DNA from: Auxenochlorella pyrenoidosa
Taxonomy: Eukaryota > Chlorophyta > Trebouxiophyceae > Chlorellales > Chlorellaceae
Assembly: GCA_001430745.1 (NCBI GenBank)
Contig: KQ481967.1
Coordinates: 437,916 to 478,630 of the forward strand
Length of the DNA stretch: 40,715 nucleotides
Direction: 5' to 3'
In this document: in pieces, positions 21,246 to 32,600 of the stretch
How positions within the stretch are numbered: the first letter of the stretch is position 1
How the letters are laid out: each line of letters begins with the position of its first letter
Notes under the pieces: model-generated
What the model was told of the DNA's origin: nothing
The model's input: the letters and a program-made list of their open reading frames with translations, nothing else
The model's database searches: none
Position numbers and translations under genes: made by a program

Positions 21246-23878
21246 CTACTGCTGCGCCAGCTGGTCCCGCAGGTAGCCGATGAACAGGCGCTGCGCCGCG
21301 GCGGCGTCCTGCAGCCGAGAGAAGGTCTGAGAGGTGGCCAGCCGCATGAACCCCCGCTTGTGCCGCCGCAGCTCGGGCAGGAACACCTAGGGGTGGGGGT
21401 GGGGGTCCGGGGTGCAGGCAGCCGCTGGAGAGGGCGCGCGGCTGCGCACTGGCATGGGGCAGGCTGGGCAGGGGGCACAGGCACAGCGCGCCGCGGCATG
21501 CACACGCGCCTGGCTGAGCATGGCGGAGGCGCGCAGGCACACCCAGGGGCGAGCAAGCAGGGGCCATCGGGACGGCAGCGCCAGCAGCGCAGGTGTTGGG
21601 ATCATTTCGCATGTTCAATGGCGCGCAGCCGACCGCTCGAGATGGGCGGCACAACATTCAGCTGCATCTTTGCATTTCTGCAAGCCCTTATTGTTGTTTT
21701 GCGAGTTGTTGTACTTAAACAGCCAGGGACGCAGCGGGGGCTCACCGGCCTGTAGACATCCAGGGGCGGCAGGCTGCCGCCACCGGCTCCGGGGGCGTCG
21801 AATGTCACCACCCCCGGCGGCCCGCTGCCCGCCACCGACTGCGCCGCCGCCACCGCCTCCACGACACGCTGCACAGCCCGGTCTATCTCGTGCTGCAGGT
21901 TGGTGGCTGCAGCGGGAAGGCAGGCCATGGGAGCAGTAAAGCGCAAGCGTAAGCGCTCGAAACGAGGCGTGCAAGTGCAGATGCTGGGTGAGCGCGGCAC
22001 CCCAGGCATGTGGGTCGCCTGCTTACTCGGCAGCAGCGGGGGGTCACAACACAGGGGCGCCAACCAGAGCATGGCGGCCCCGACCAAACAGCCACAAGCG
22101 CGGCCAGGCGCCCAGGCCTGCGGCCCGGCCTGCTCAAGCACGGCAGCGCACGGCGAGGCGCTCGCACCTGCCTGCACAATGCAACCTCGACTCTGCAAGC
22201 AAGAGAGGGCGCACGCGGCCTTCCATCCCCCGGCCCCTCTTCCCAACCTGCAAGCTTGCTCTGGCTGGTGTCTGTCGTGATGGTGGGGACCAGCTCCTTT
22301 GCCGCCAGCACCGGCGCCGGCTCATCGGCAATCCGCTCCAGGGGCGGCAGCGAGCCCGCCGGCCCCCCTTCCCCAGCTGCGGCTGGCACCGCGCCGCAGC
22401 CGCCNNNNNNNNNNNNNNNNNNNNNNNNNNNNNNNNNNNNNNNNNNNNNNNNNNNNNNNNNNNNNNNNNNNNNNNNNNNNNNNNNNNNNNNNNNNNNNNN
22501 NNNNNNNNNNNNNNNNNNNNNNNNNNNNNNNNNNNNNNNNNNNNNNNNNNNNNNNNNNNNNNNNNNNNNNNNNNNNNNNNNNNNNNNNNNNNNNNNNNNN
22601 NNNNNNNNNNNNNNNNNNNNNNNNNNNNNNNNNNNNNNNNNNNNNNNNNNNNNNNNNNNNNNNNNNNNNNNNNNNNNNNNNNNNNNNNNNNNNNNNNNNN
22701 NNNNNNNNNNNNGCCGCCGCGCCCCGGGCCGCCGCCGGCGGGCGGTCCGCCACTGCCGCTGCCACTGCTGCCGCCTGCTCCATCAGGTGCGCCTGCCCGA
22801 GCAGCGGGCGCAGCGTGAAGAGGGGGGAGTCCCAGCGGTTGCGCGGGTCTGGCCGCTCAAACCTGCAGGCGCGCAGGCAGGCAGCCAGGCAGGCAGGGAG
22901 AGAGCGCGCGGCAGCAGAGGGGTTGCACAAGGCGAAGGGCGCGGCGGACGCGCAGCGCAGCAGCAGAAGGGCTGCTCAGGAGATGCGAAGCGGCGGCGCG
23001 GCGCGCGTGCGGAGTGTGCCGCCTGGAAGCAGGGCGGCGGGGTGAGTGGGATGGGCACGTCTGGCACCCGGCGGGAGCGCCCACTGCGTTATGCCCAGCT
23101 GCAGACACGCCACCGCTGCCGAGCGCCCCACGCAAACACAGCCGGGCCCTCCCGCTCGTGGCACTGCACCCGCCTGCCAGCCAGATCTTCGAAAATCTCG
23201 CGGCAGTAGGCCCCCCCTGCCGGCCGCGCCGCATTCCACTCGCGGCAGCTCTCAACGGGGGTCTCCACGTGGACCATGCAGAACCGAGTGCCCAACTGAA
23301 GGGAGGGAGGAAGGCGCTCATTGGGCTTTCACGTGCCCAACTCATGCAGGGCAGCGCAGGCTTTGCGGCGCTCTGCAGCAGCGCTTCTTTGCGGCACCCC
23401 TGGGGCCGGGATGAGCGCTCACCGACCGCGCGTGGCACCACAGCTGGTAGCGGTAGCCCTTGATGTTGTTGTGCGAGTCAAAGATGACCGTGCGCTTGCG
23501 CGACAGGCAGCGCTCGGCCGCCGACATGAGCGCTCCGCGCGCCTGCTTCTCTGCCGCCGCATCTGCAGGGCCGGCAGCTGACTTCAAAGTCAGGGCCCTG
23601 ACTTGGATGCACAGTGGCTAGGTGTGGTTGACTAGAGCCAGATGAAACGTCGTCAGCAAGGCAGCGGGCAGGCTGCAGGCAGCAGGCGGCAGCAGAGGCG
23701 GTGGCGGCGCCAGCGGCGGCAGTAGCGCGCCTTTGTAGCTCTCGTTGCGCTTGAGGTGCAGCGAATCTTCATCAACAACCTGCACGTCCTGCCCAAGCGC
23801 CCGGCAAGCTTCTGCCAACGCCGCCGCCACGCTGCTCTTGCCGCTGCTGGGCAGGCCCGCGACGACGATCAACGGCAT
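21246..23878 (-). CDS. KTI12: KTI12, Elongator-associated P-loop protein (interrupted by a gap)
   Basis: Exons 23878-23731, 23562-23423, 23295-23174, 22862-22248 (containing the gap), 21906-21746 and 21386-21246. Motifs in order: MPLIVVAGLPSSGKSS at the N-terminus (P-loop, Walker A), ESYKDAAAEKQARGAL, VIFDSHNNIKGYRYQLWCHA, FCMVHVETPVESCREWNAAR, IFEDLAGRFERPDPRNRWD, SPLFTL, then ATNLQHEIDRAVQRVVEA and a C-terminal FIGYLRDQL, all as in eukaryotic KTI12. KTI12 binds Elongator and tRNA and supports wobble-uridine (mcm5/ncm5) modification; it is a relative of the tRNA-Sec kinase PSTK. Introns 1 and 3 have GC donors (AAAG then GCGCGC; CAG then GCGGGT); these are the sites that restore the family sequence. 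About 100 residues are hidden by the 308 Ns, and the given gap length does not keep the frame. Confidence 0.93.
22405..22712. other. Assembly gap (308 N)
   Basis: A run of 308 unknown bases within exon 4 of KTI12. Both flanks are extremely GC-rich and Ala/Pro-coding, which may have stopped sequencing. With exon borders 22862 and 22248 the stated length leaves the exon out of phase by one base, so the true length differs or an unseen intron lies inside. Confidence 0.95.
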
Positions 23879-24614
23879 GGCTTCGATTGCATCCAAACAA
23901 TCCGATCCGACAACAAGCTTGGCGCTGCGCGCTTCTCGCTCCAAAGCCCCAGTTTGTTCGCATACAAACAGGCGGGCCTGTTTGGCTGGCCTAGTGGACG
24001 AGTTTACTTGTAAGACCAATTGAGCATGCAATGCGGCGAAGCACCGATTGGAGCCGGAGCCAAGCTGCACTGGCGGTGGCGGCAAGCCTGCTGAAGGGTG
24101 CCTGCTGAAAGCAACGGCTGCTTTAGCTTAACCCCCATGGCTGTCTTGTGTACATTGCCACCGAAAGAATTCCGACAAATCACAGCAGCCGTGCAACCAG
24201 CTGTATGCACAATGGTATGCACACCAAAGACAGCGCCGCATAGCCGGCAGCAGGTGGGACCTGGGTGGACAGAGCACCAACCTGAGCAAATAGGTATTGA
24301 TTGTTAAACAGAATGGCAGGTGACAGCCTCAGCTGCCAGCACTGCCAGCACCCAACCTGCCCCTCCTGCTTCGCTGCACCATCGTTTCTTTGTCACAAGT
24401 TCTTGTGCATGTCAGTCATCGCTCAAGACACATAGTCAAGCACAAACACAGAGCAAAAGGAGGGTGAGCAGCGCCGGCAGCGGGAGGCAGCTGCGAGGGA
24501 GGGGCGCCACGGCCCTGCAGGTTTGCCTGGCAGCCAGCAGGTAGAGCTGGGCAGGCGCGTCACTGCACATTTGCAGCTGCTCCCCTGCAGTTCTGCCGTG
24601 CATGCAAGCAGCGG
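23879..24614. promoter_or_regulatory. Intergenic: KTI12 promoter and 3' region of the small lysine-rich gene
   Basis: Both flanking genes are on the minus strand. The middle (24100-24330) is clearly lower in GC than the genes. The frame of KTI12 stays open about 200 nt upstream of its ATG, but the P-loop start matches other KTI12 proteins, so that part is leader. No other feature was seen. Confidence 0.5.
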
Positions 24615-25952
24615 CTACTTGCAAAACTTGTCCGCCTTGACGGCTGCCCGCATGTCCAGCCGCTCCTCTGCCGTCTTGCCCTTGACCTTCTTGCTGTAGC
24701 CTGCCGGGAGTGGGGTGCGGCAGGGGGTGAGCAGGTGAATGGAGGTACTGCTGAGGGCGCTTTGTACCATGCATGCGCCGCACTGCATGCTGGCCCAGAG
24801 AAGGAGGCACGGGGTGAGCACATAGCGAGGTGCTCGTGCATGCCGCGACGCTGCTCGTCTGCTGCTCTGTGAGCAGCCTGCCGGGGGCCTGGCAGCGCCT
24901 GCACGGTGCGCCGGCGCCCGAGATCGGCGCACCGTGCAGGATCTCGGGCGCGCGCCCGAAGCCGCTGCCCCAGGGCGTCGCCTTGGCCTTGCCCTCCTTG
25001 GCTTTCGCCATCTCCTGCACGCCAGGAAGCGCAGGGGGTTAGGGGCGGCCCGCTAGATGCACTGCTGGGTGCCCTGGTGCACGCGCCAAGCAGCAGGGGG
25101 TCGCTGGCTGTCGGCCCAACCATTGCCGAGCAGCCCTGGCAGCTACCAGCTAGGCAGAGGCGGTGCACGTGGCAGCTATGACCAAGGGTGGGTGCTCGGA
25201 TCTTGCTGGCAGTGCTGCTGCTGCTGCTGCAGCATGGCCCCACCAGCGCAAACTCTTCCTCGTAGTTCTTGCCGCTCATCACCGAGACGCCCGAGGCCTT
25301 GACTGCAGAGCCGGGGAGGGGCGAGGCGGGTGGACACAGGTAGGGTACTGGGACTTCAGCCTGGGGTTAATAGGCTGCCAGGCGCTGCAGATAGAACGCG
25401 GGCTAGCAGACGGTCGAGGAGGTGTCTGCCAACAGCCCCTCCCCGATGCACATGCAGAAGCAAAGGCAGAGGTGGAGCCGCCGCACGTGCACGGACTGTC
25501 GGGCGTGACGACACGGGCATGCGCGCGGCACGCCCCGCAGCGGCCGAGCACTCACGCGCCTCCTCCTGCTGCTTCCTCTCCTCCTCCGTCAGCTCCTCAT
25601 CCTTCTTTTGTTTCTTCTTTTTCTTCTTCTTCTCCACCCCTGTGCTCTGCAGATAGGGTTGGGGAAGCACGGACCTTGGGCTCGAGGCTCAGGCAGCGGC
25701 AGCAGCGGCCTGGCAAGCCAGGTGAGCGAGACAGGCAAGGAGTGGAGGCTCTCAGAAAAGGTCTCATGCATGGTATCTGCTCAGCAGAGTGTTAGCCGAG
25801 AATGGCAGCGCAACAGGCAGCTTGAGCTTGGCGGCGGCGGCGGCAGCGGCGGCAGTGGCGGGACTTGCTGGCAGATCGCTGTCGGCACGCTGCGCCTTAC
25901 TCGCCTTGACTTGAAGGCCGCCTTTGAGCACGAGTTTACCGCCCACGGGCAT
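24615..25952 (-). CDS. Small conserved lysine-rich protein, FAM32A-like start
   Basis: Five exons (25952-25905, 25646-25556, 25302-25244, 25014-24933, 24700-24615) give 121 aa. The N-terminus MPVGGKLVLKGGLQVK followed by a run of seven lysines and a Glu-rich stretch resembles FAM32A proteins (GGKLKLKG plus KKKKK). The rest differs: MSGKNYEEEFALEMAKAKEG, then TPWGSGFGRAPEILHGYSKK, ending KADKFCK. The C-terminal half looks strongly conserved in style (dense charged and aromatic residues), but I cannot name its family. Nuclear or nucleolar location is likely from the lysine runs. Intron 1 has a textbook GC donor (AAG then GCGAGT). The donor of intron 4 lies inside a long inverted repeat. It is divergent from TWD40-2, with 723 bp between start codons. 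Confidence 0.75.
24898..24951. repeat. Perfect 16-bp inverted repeat with complementary loop at a 5' splice site
   Basis: Arms 24898-24913 and 24925-24940 are exact reverse complements (16 bp) around an 11-nt loop (24914-24924). The loop is itself the exact reverse complement of 24941-24951, directly after the second arm. The layout is A-L-A'-L', the signature of a pseudoknot or of a local template switch. The exon 4 donor GT of the small lysine-rich gene (24932-24931) lies within the second arm. Confidence 0.9.
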
Positions 25953-26675
25953 CGGAGCGGATGGTTTAGGCGGGGCCTCCCCTGAGCGCGCCTTCTGGCT
26001 GTCGGTGGAGCCTGACACGGTTCTGCGAACGGTGATTGAAGGACAGGGCATCGTTGCATTTGTCGGCGTTGGCAAAGCTGCGCTGCGGGCACAGCGGCAG
26101 TTCGCAGCGGGCGGAGGGCATCAGGCTGTGTGCACATTCTTGTTCACCCAACCTGCAGCGGTTGTTACAGCTCCATTTCTTGCAAGCTTTTTTCATTGAT
26201 CATGGCCATGATGGTGGAGGGTTTGGCGCGTTCTGGATGGCAATGGGCATTCTCTCTTCAGGGTGCTCATGGAGCGCAGTTTGCAACCAGAAGGAACGCC
26301 GCTGGTTAGCTTGGCATTCATTTGCAAGCTGCGGGCATGAGACTACTAGACTAAGTCGGGGAAGGTTTTGGCCTGCACTATGCCTGATTCATAGCCAGCT
26401 GCTGTGCACGGGAGCCCACGGGAGCTGCACAGGAGCAGCGCTCGAACGCAACTGGTGCGCCTGGCGGTGCACAGGGATCCGCCTGGCCATCATCGACCCA
26501 TCAACACGTTGTCTTCAAGTTGCATGTATGCAGCAGCTACAACAGCAGGGCTGAAAACACGGGAAATTGGGCTGTGGCGCCGCTGCGCGCCGTGCCTGCT
26601 TCGAGCGCAGCGGCGGTGGCAGCGGACTTGCGTGATCGCCGCGATCGCACTGCCTCGATCAGTTTCAAATGCGCA
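25953..26675. promoter_or_regulatory. Divergent promoter, small lysine-rich gene / TWD40-2
   Basis: A 723-bp spacer between opposite start codons. It is of mixed base composition and includes GATCGCCGCGATCGC near 26634-26648, a palindromic motif about 30 nt before the TWD40-2 ATG. No TATA box is obvious. No additional exon was recognised, though the TWD40-2 frame remains open upstream to 26520. Confidence 0.5.
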
Positions 26676-29600
26676 ATGGGGGCTCAGAAAGAGGACAAGG
26701 CCCCGCCACAGCAGGGCGGAGGCCCTTCGCCGCCCGCGCCTGCGCAGCAGCCCAGGCGGGCTGCTGTGGGCTGGGGGGAGGGCGCGCCGGAGCTCCTGCA
26801 CATCTCGGCTGTTCGGCCGACCGCCGAAAAAGTTGATCGCGTCGAGCTGCACCCCGTGCAGCCGTGGCTGGCATACGTCGATCGCAACAGCAATGTCAGC
26901 GTGTGGAACTACGAGTCCGATGAGGTGAGGGGAGCCGGTCTCTTTTTGCCACCGCCAACCGCCCGCCCGCTGCCTGCTCTCTGCTGGCGGCACCGCCGCC
27001 TTGGTCTCCAGCCGGATGTTTGAGCACCCGCCTCCTCGCTCCTGCAGCTCCTGTACAACACCCAGCTGGGCGGCGCCGACGAAGCCGCGCTGCAGGAGGC
27101 CGCGCTGCGGCAGCGCGCCGACCGCGGCGCCGCGGCGGCGGGCCTGTCGGGTGCTGCAGCAGCGGCGCAGGAGGCCAGCCTGGCTGCCAAGGGCACCGCC
27201 TCCGGGCTGGTGCGGGACATCAAGTTCCTGGACATGGACACGTGCTTCTGGCAGATTGCGCGGCAGCACTGGCTGCAGTACGGCGCGTTTGACGACCACA
27301 CAATACCCTACCTGGGTGCGCTGCGTGGCTGGTGGGGCAGATGTGGCAGTGCTCTGTGCTGGGTGGGCTGTGTGACACGCACAGCAGTCTGGCAGGCAGC
27401 GGGCAAGTCGCGAGCAGGGTGGGCTTGCAAGCACATGTCGCCACGCCGAATCGAGTGCTGCTGGGCGCGCAACCATGAGGTGCTGCCTCGCTCGGTGCAG
27501 GGCGCTACAAGGGGCTGCAGGGCAAGCGGTGGCTCGTGATTGCCTGCGAGAATAAGGTGCGCGGGAGTGCAAGCAGCCTGCGTCATGCCCTGCCTGCGTG
27601 CATCGCAGCGCAAGCAGGTGGCCCCCCCTCATGCCCCCCTGCTAGCTGTGTTGGGATACTGCTGCGACAGCTCAGGCGCCGCGCCCACGTGTGCGCGCCT
27701 GGCATACGGCTGCAGCTGCTCAGGGGGCGCACCTATCGGGTTGACACATGTGCGACACTTTGTTGCCGACTGTGTGCCAGGTGGTGCTGCACGACCTGGC
27801 CTCGGCGGATGCCCGCGACATCCCTCGCGCCGCCTGCTTCGAGTCGCGCGCCCCCACCGCGCTCGCCTTCCTGCTGCTCAACCTGCCCAGCCTGACGGGC
27901 TACTCGGCCAGCGGCGGCGCGGCGCAGGCAAAGGTGGGAACGAGTTGCGTGGAGCCGGACCTCGGTGATGGCTCCTTGAAGAGCCACCGCTGCAGCGTGG
28001 GTTCCTGACTCTGGGTTGTACGCATTCCTCGCGGCGTCTCGTACGCCGTTTGGTTGCTCGCCCAGCCTCAGCTCTTTGCGCCCCCCACGCACCTGCAATT
28101 TGCGCTCTCCCTCGGGCTGCAGCCCGAGCTGCTGCCGGTGATGGCGGTGGGCACGGCGGCCGGCTCCATCTTCCTCATCAACCCTGACACCATGACCGTG
28201 TACGCCAAGCTCAGGTGTGCAGCATGGAGTCCTGTTCTTTTGGTTTCGTGTTTTTGACTAAGAGCCTTCAGCCGAGCTCAGTTTGCTGCTTCGCCCTTGG
28301 ACACACGGAGCGCTGCGCCTGCAGCCCTGGTGGCGTGCCGGCTGCTCGTTAAGAGCGCAGCCTGGAGGCAAGGTGCGTGCAAGTGTTGTGCGCCGCAGCA
28401 ACCCCAATCCTCCTGGTGCGGCCCTGTCGTCGCAGCGGGGCGCACGGCAAGGCGGTGACCGCCATGCTGCCGCTGGCCAGCGAGGCGCCGGGCGGGCCCG
28501 ACATGCTGCTCACCGCCTCGGCCGACGGCACCCTGGCTGTGTGGGACCCGTCCCGGGCGTCAGTCAAGGGCGCGGACCGCGAGATGGCGCCCCGCCACGC
28601 CTTCAAGGCGCACGACAGCGGCGTCACGGTGGGGAGCACGGCACGGCCGCGTCGCCTGCTTGCGGCGAGCCTGCCGGGGGTGGCGCTGCCGCGCCCCGCC
28701 TGTGCACTCTGGCGGCCTGCGCATGGGGCGCGTAGGGGCAGAACACAGGGGCGCACGAGGCGCCGTGTGCCGACGCCTTGCTTTTGCGAGCGCTCTTGCT
28801 TGCTGGCTGTGTGCAGGCCATGAGCTACTTTTTGGCCTACACCGAGAAGGCAGAGCCGCCGGTGCTGCGCCTGGCAACAACCGGTGAGGCATTGCTCTTG
28901 TGGCCGGCGTGCCTGTGCAGGGGCACATTGCTGTGTTGTTGAGCAGGGGCCGTGCTTTCATGCAACAGGGCTCTCTCCACATCATGCCGTCCTGGCAAGG
29001 CAGGCCGCATGGCCCGGGCCGCTCTCTGCAGCCTGGCGCCCGGGTTGGCCTGCAGTTCTGGCGAAAGTGCGACGCCTGCCCGGGCGCCTGCTTGGCCCCT
29101 CAGCCTGCACACTCCCCCCCCCTGCAGGCGACGACAAGCGCGTGCACATGTGGGAGGTGGGCAGCTGGAAGCCCTTTGCCAAGGCGCAGCCGCTGCAGAA
29201 GGCCACCTGCCACAGCATCGGCTGGGCGCCCTGGGGCGGCACCGGCCTGGGCCTGCACCCCTCGCTGCTGCTGGCCACAGGTGAGGGGGCCGACCAGCGG
29301 GCAGCAGGACGCTGGCGGGCGCGCATGCTGCTGCTGCACATGCGCTGCGCCCGCCAGGCTCCAACGCACGTCCCTGCCCTGCCTGTGCTCTAACCCATCC
29401 ACCAACACCGAGCATGCCTGCCCTGTTGGCGCCCCAGGCGAGGCGCCCCTCATCCTTGGGCTGGACCCCGCCACCGGGGGCATGGAGCGGTACTGCGGCC
29501 TGGAGGGGAAGGTGGACCCTGGCCAGAAGAAGGTGCCCAAGATCTACCACCTGGCAGTTCACCCCACGCGGTGCGGTCGCCGGTACTGCAACTGCGCGCT

Positions 29601-32600
29601 CTGCGTGCCCCTGTGCTTGATCTGGGGTGGCACGGAATGCAACGCAGGGCGTGCCGTGGCTCTGGCGGCATGGCATGTGCCGCAGCTGGGAGCGCCGCCC
29701 AGTTCTGTGCACTCCCCAGGCCCGCTCACCCAGCTACCTGCACCGCACATGCCGCGCAGGCCGCACCTTGTGGCTGCCGCCACCAACACGGGTGCTGTGC
29801 TGCTCTCCTTCGACTCCAACGAGCGGCCGCCGGTGGTGGCGCTGCCCGCACAGGTGGGTGGGTGCTCGGGGAGGCGCGGGAGGGTGGGGGCTGCGCAAGC
29901 ATTCCCAAGAGCAAACTGGCTCCCCAGGGCAGCGCCTCCTGTGTGCGCACTCCTCGACCCCTGCTTGCTCCCCCTGCACCCGCCCTGCCACCGCCACCCT
30001 GCAGGTGGTCACGCTGGAGGCCTTGCTGCAGCAGAACAACACGCCCGAGAAGGAGCGGCGGGCCACCGACCCCGGGGGCGCGGGCGGCAAGGGTGCGCAG
30101 GGCCTCACCTATGTGATGGCCTCGGGGGGCCGCCTCTGGTCCACGGCGCTGCGGCTGGAGAGCCAGCGGGCAGAGGGCGCGGCGGAGCGCACCGTCAGGT
30201 GCGGGCCTGGGTGCACGGGGTGTGCCACGCTGCCTGCTTCGGGGGCCGGGCAAGGCAGTGCTGCAGCGCTCGACTCCGAGCTGCTGCCACAAGAGTGGCA
30301 GCCGTGGTTAAATACCTCGCAAGGGAGAGCACATGGGTCGGGCCCGACATGCTAGTAGGCCCTGTCTGTGGCGCCAACGCCGGCCACGCATGCGCTCCCC
30401 CCACCCCCACCCCCCACCCACCCACACACACACACACACGCACACACACACACCAAAGCACCTCCCTTGCTGCCGCAGCCTGACCTCGGGCGCGCGTGAG
30501 GCAATCGCCTCGCTGGACCACCCCGGCCGGCCGGTGCTGGCGTGCAGCGCCAGCGGGCGCAGCATCAGCGCTGTCTGGCCGCAGCTGCGCGCCTACACAG
30601 TCTACTCGCTGGCTCCCACCGGCAGCTGGGAGGTGGTGGACCGAGGTGTGCCCCTGTGTATGGTGTGAGGTGTGGCTGTTGGCGGTGGTGGGCTGGTGGG
30701 GTTTGTAAGGGGAGCCAGGGTGCGCTGTGGGCGGCCCTTGCACCGGCGATGACGCCAAGCAGGGCGTGCGGGGGGCACTCGCGGCTGTGCTGCCGCCAGC
30801 ATCGCTTCGAGCAGGGCAGAATTGTGTGGGTTGGGGCTGTAGGTCATAACCCTTCCTTCCAGTTGCAGCAAAAGTTTTTCAGGTTGAAAGCATACCGGGT
30901 TTTTCAGGTGCGCCTGTGTGGCATGTCTGCATCCTGCCGTGCAGGCTCAGGGAACAACGTGGTGTGGAGCAGCACGCAGCCGATGTATGCCGTCATCTCA
31001 GGTGGGCGCCGCGCGCAGCCTAGCTTGTGCCGTGCAATCAGTCTTCACTCCGACGTCCCTGGACGCTGCCTGCCCCGACAGCTCTGGTTCAAGGCCCCAC
31101 AAGTGGTTTGCACAGGGCCGCCGCCCCCGCACCCCTGCAGTGCCCAACATCCCCACCACGGCAATCAAGAAGAAGCGCGGCTTCTTCGGCGGCAAGAAGG
31201 CGGCGGCGGCGGCGCAGGAAGCAGAGGAGGAGGCGGCGGCGGCGGCGGCGCGGGCGGCGGCGGCGTCCACCACCGTGGAGGTGCACGTTGTGAACGAGGA
31301 GGCGGGCAGCCAGGTGGGGTCAGCACCAGATGTGGGAGAGTGGCAGGAACAGGGCCCTGGAGTGTGCAACTTGCGAGCTTTCTAGTGATGATAGCACCTG
31401 CAACATGGCAGCCCGGTGGCCCAACAGAGTGGGATATGTTCGAATGATATCCCTCCCTGCCCCGGCCCTCCTCTTTCCTCTTTTCCCTGCGCAGTTTGTG
31501 GCCACGCACGAGGTGGGGCTGGGCGGCGAGCAGCCGGTGCTGCTGCATGGCGGCGGCCTGCTTGGAGTTGTGCTCAACAAGCCCGCACCCAGCGGGGCAG
31601 GCAAGCAGGGGCCCCGGGCGCTGCCGACACGGGCGCTGGTTTTCGGTGTGTTGGAGAAGCGCTGGCCTGCTGAACACCATGCTGCAGCGCCGCCCTGGAA
31701 AGGCTAGCTGCCGAGAGCCTGGCGCCTCTTGACCCCCACCACACCCACACGGCCCTACCTGCCCGCAGGGCGCGCGCTGCAGTTTGTGTCTTGGAGGGGC
31801 TTTGCCCCAGTGGGACCTCAGCTGCCAGAGCCGGTGTGGGTCAGGTGCGTGCGCATGCCGCCCGCAGGCAGGCCCAGCTGTGGCTACATCGGCAGCAAGC
31901 ACGCCGCAGCTGCGCGGCACCCCAGCCCTGCCTCTGCGCCTTGCCTAGGTTGGACCCCCACCCTAATTCCCCCAAGCCCACGAGCCCTGCACGCCTCCTC
32001 ACCCTGCTGCCCCCGCCCCCACCCGCGCACCCGGCATGCAGCTGGGAGCCTGAGTGCACGCTGCTGGCCCTGGCGTACGAGCACACGATCGAGCTGTGCC
32101 GCACACGCCCCGCCTTTGAGCGCTTTGCCTCCATCTCCATTGCCGACTCGGTGGCAGGTGCGCGCCCACGCGCCTGGCCGGCACTGCGTCCCAGCAGCCG
32201 TGCGGCGAGCCGATGCCGACGTCGGCCAAGTGTTTGCCTCCGCCATGAGCGGCCCCTGGTTGCCTTTGCACCCCCGACCTTGCAGGCATCTGGCAGAGCC
32301 GGCAGCTCTACATCTCCACCCCGACCTCGGTGCACGTGGCCTTTGCCGACCCGGTGACTGCCTTGGTGCAGGAGGTGCAGGTGTGTGTGGCAACAGGGCC
32401 AGGCCCACTCTGAGGCTGGGGGCACAGGGCGCGCCGGCGCCGGGCTAGGCTAGCACAGGGGCAGCAACTCCCGCACATCTTATCCGGCGCAGTCGTGTTC
32501 GCCGCGGTGTGCACCTTGCCTCATGGCTTGGTTCCCTTCCTGTCCCCTGCCCTGCCCACAGCTGGCCAGCTTCCAGGGCGGGGTCGACAGCAAGACCAGC

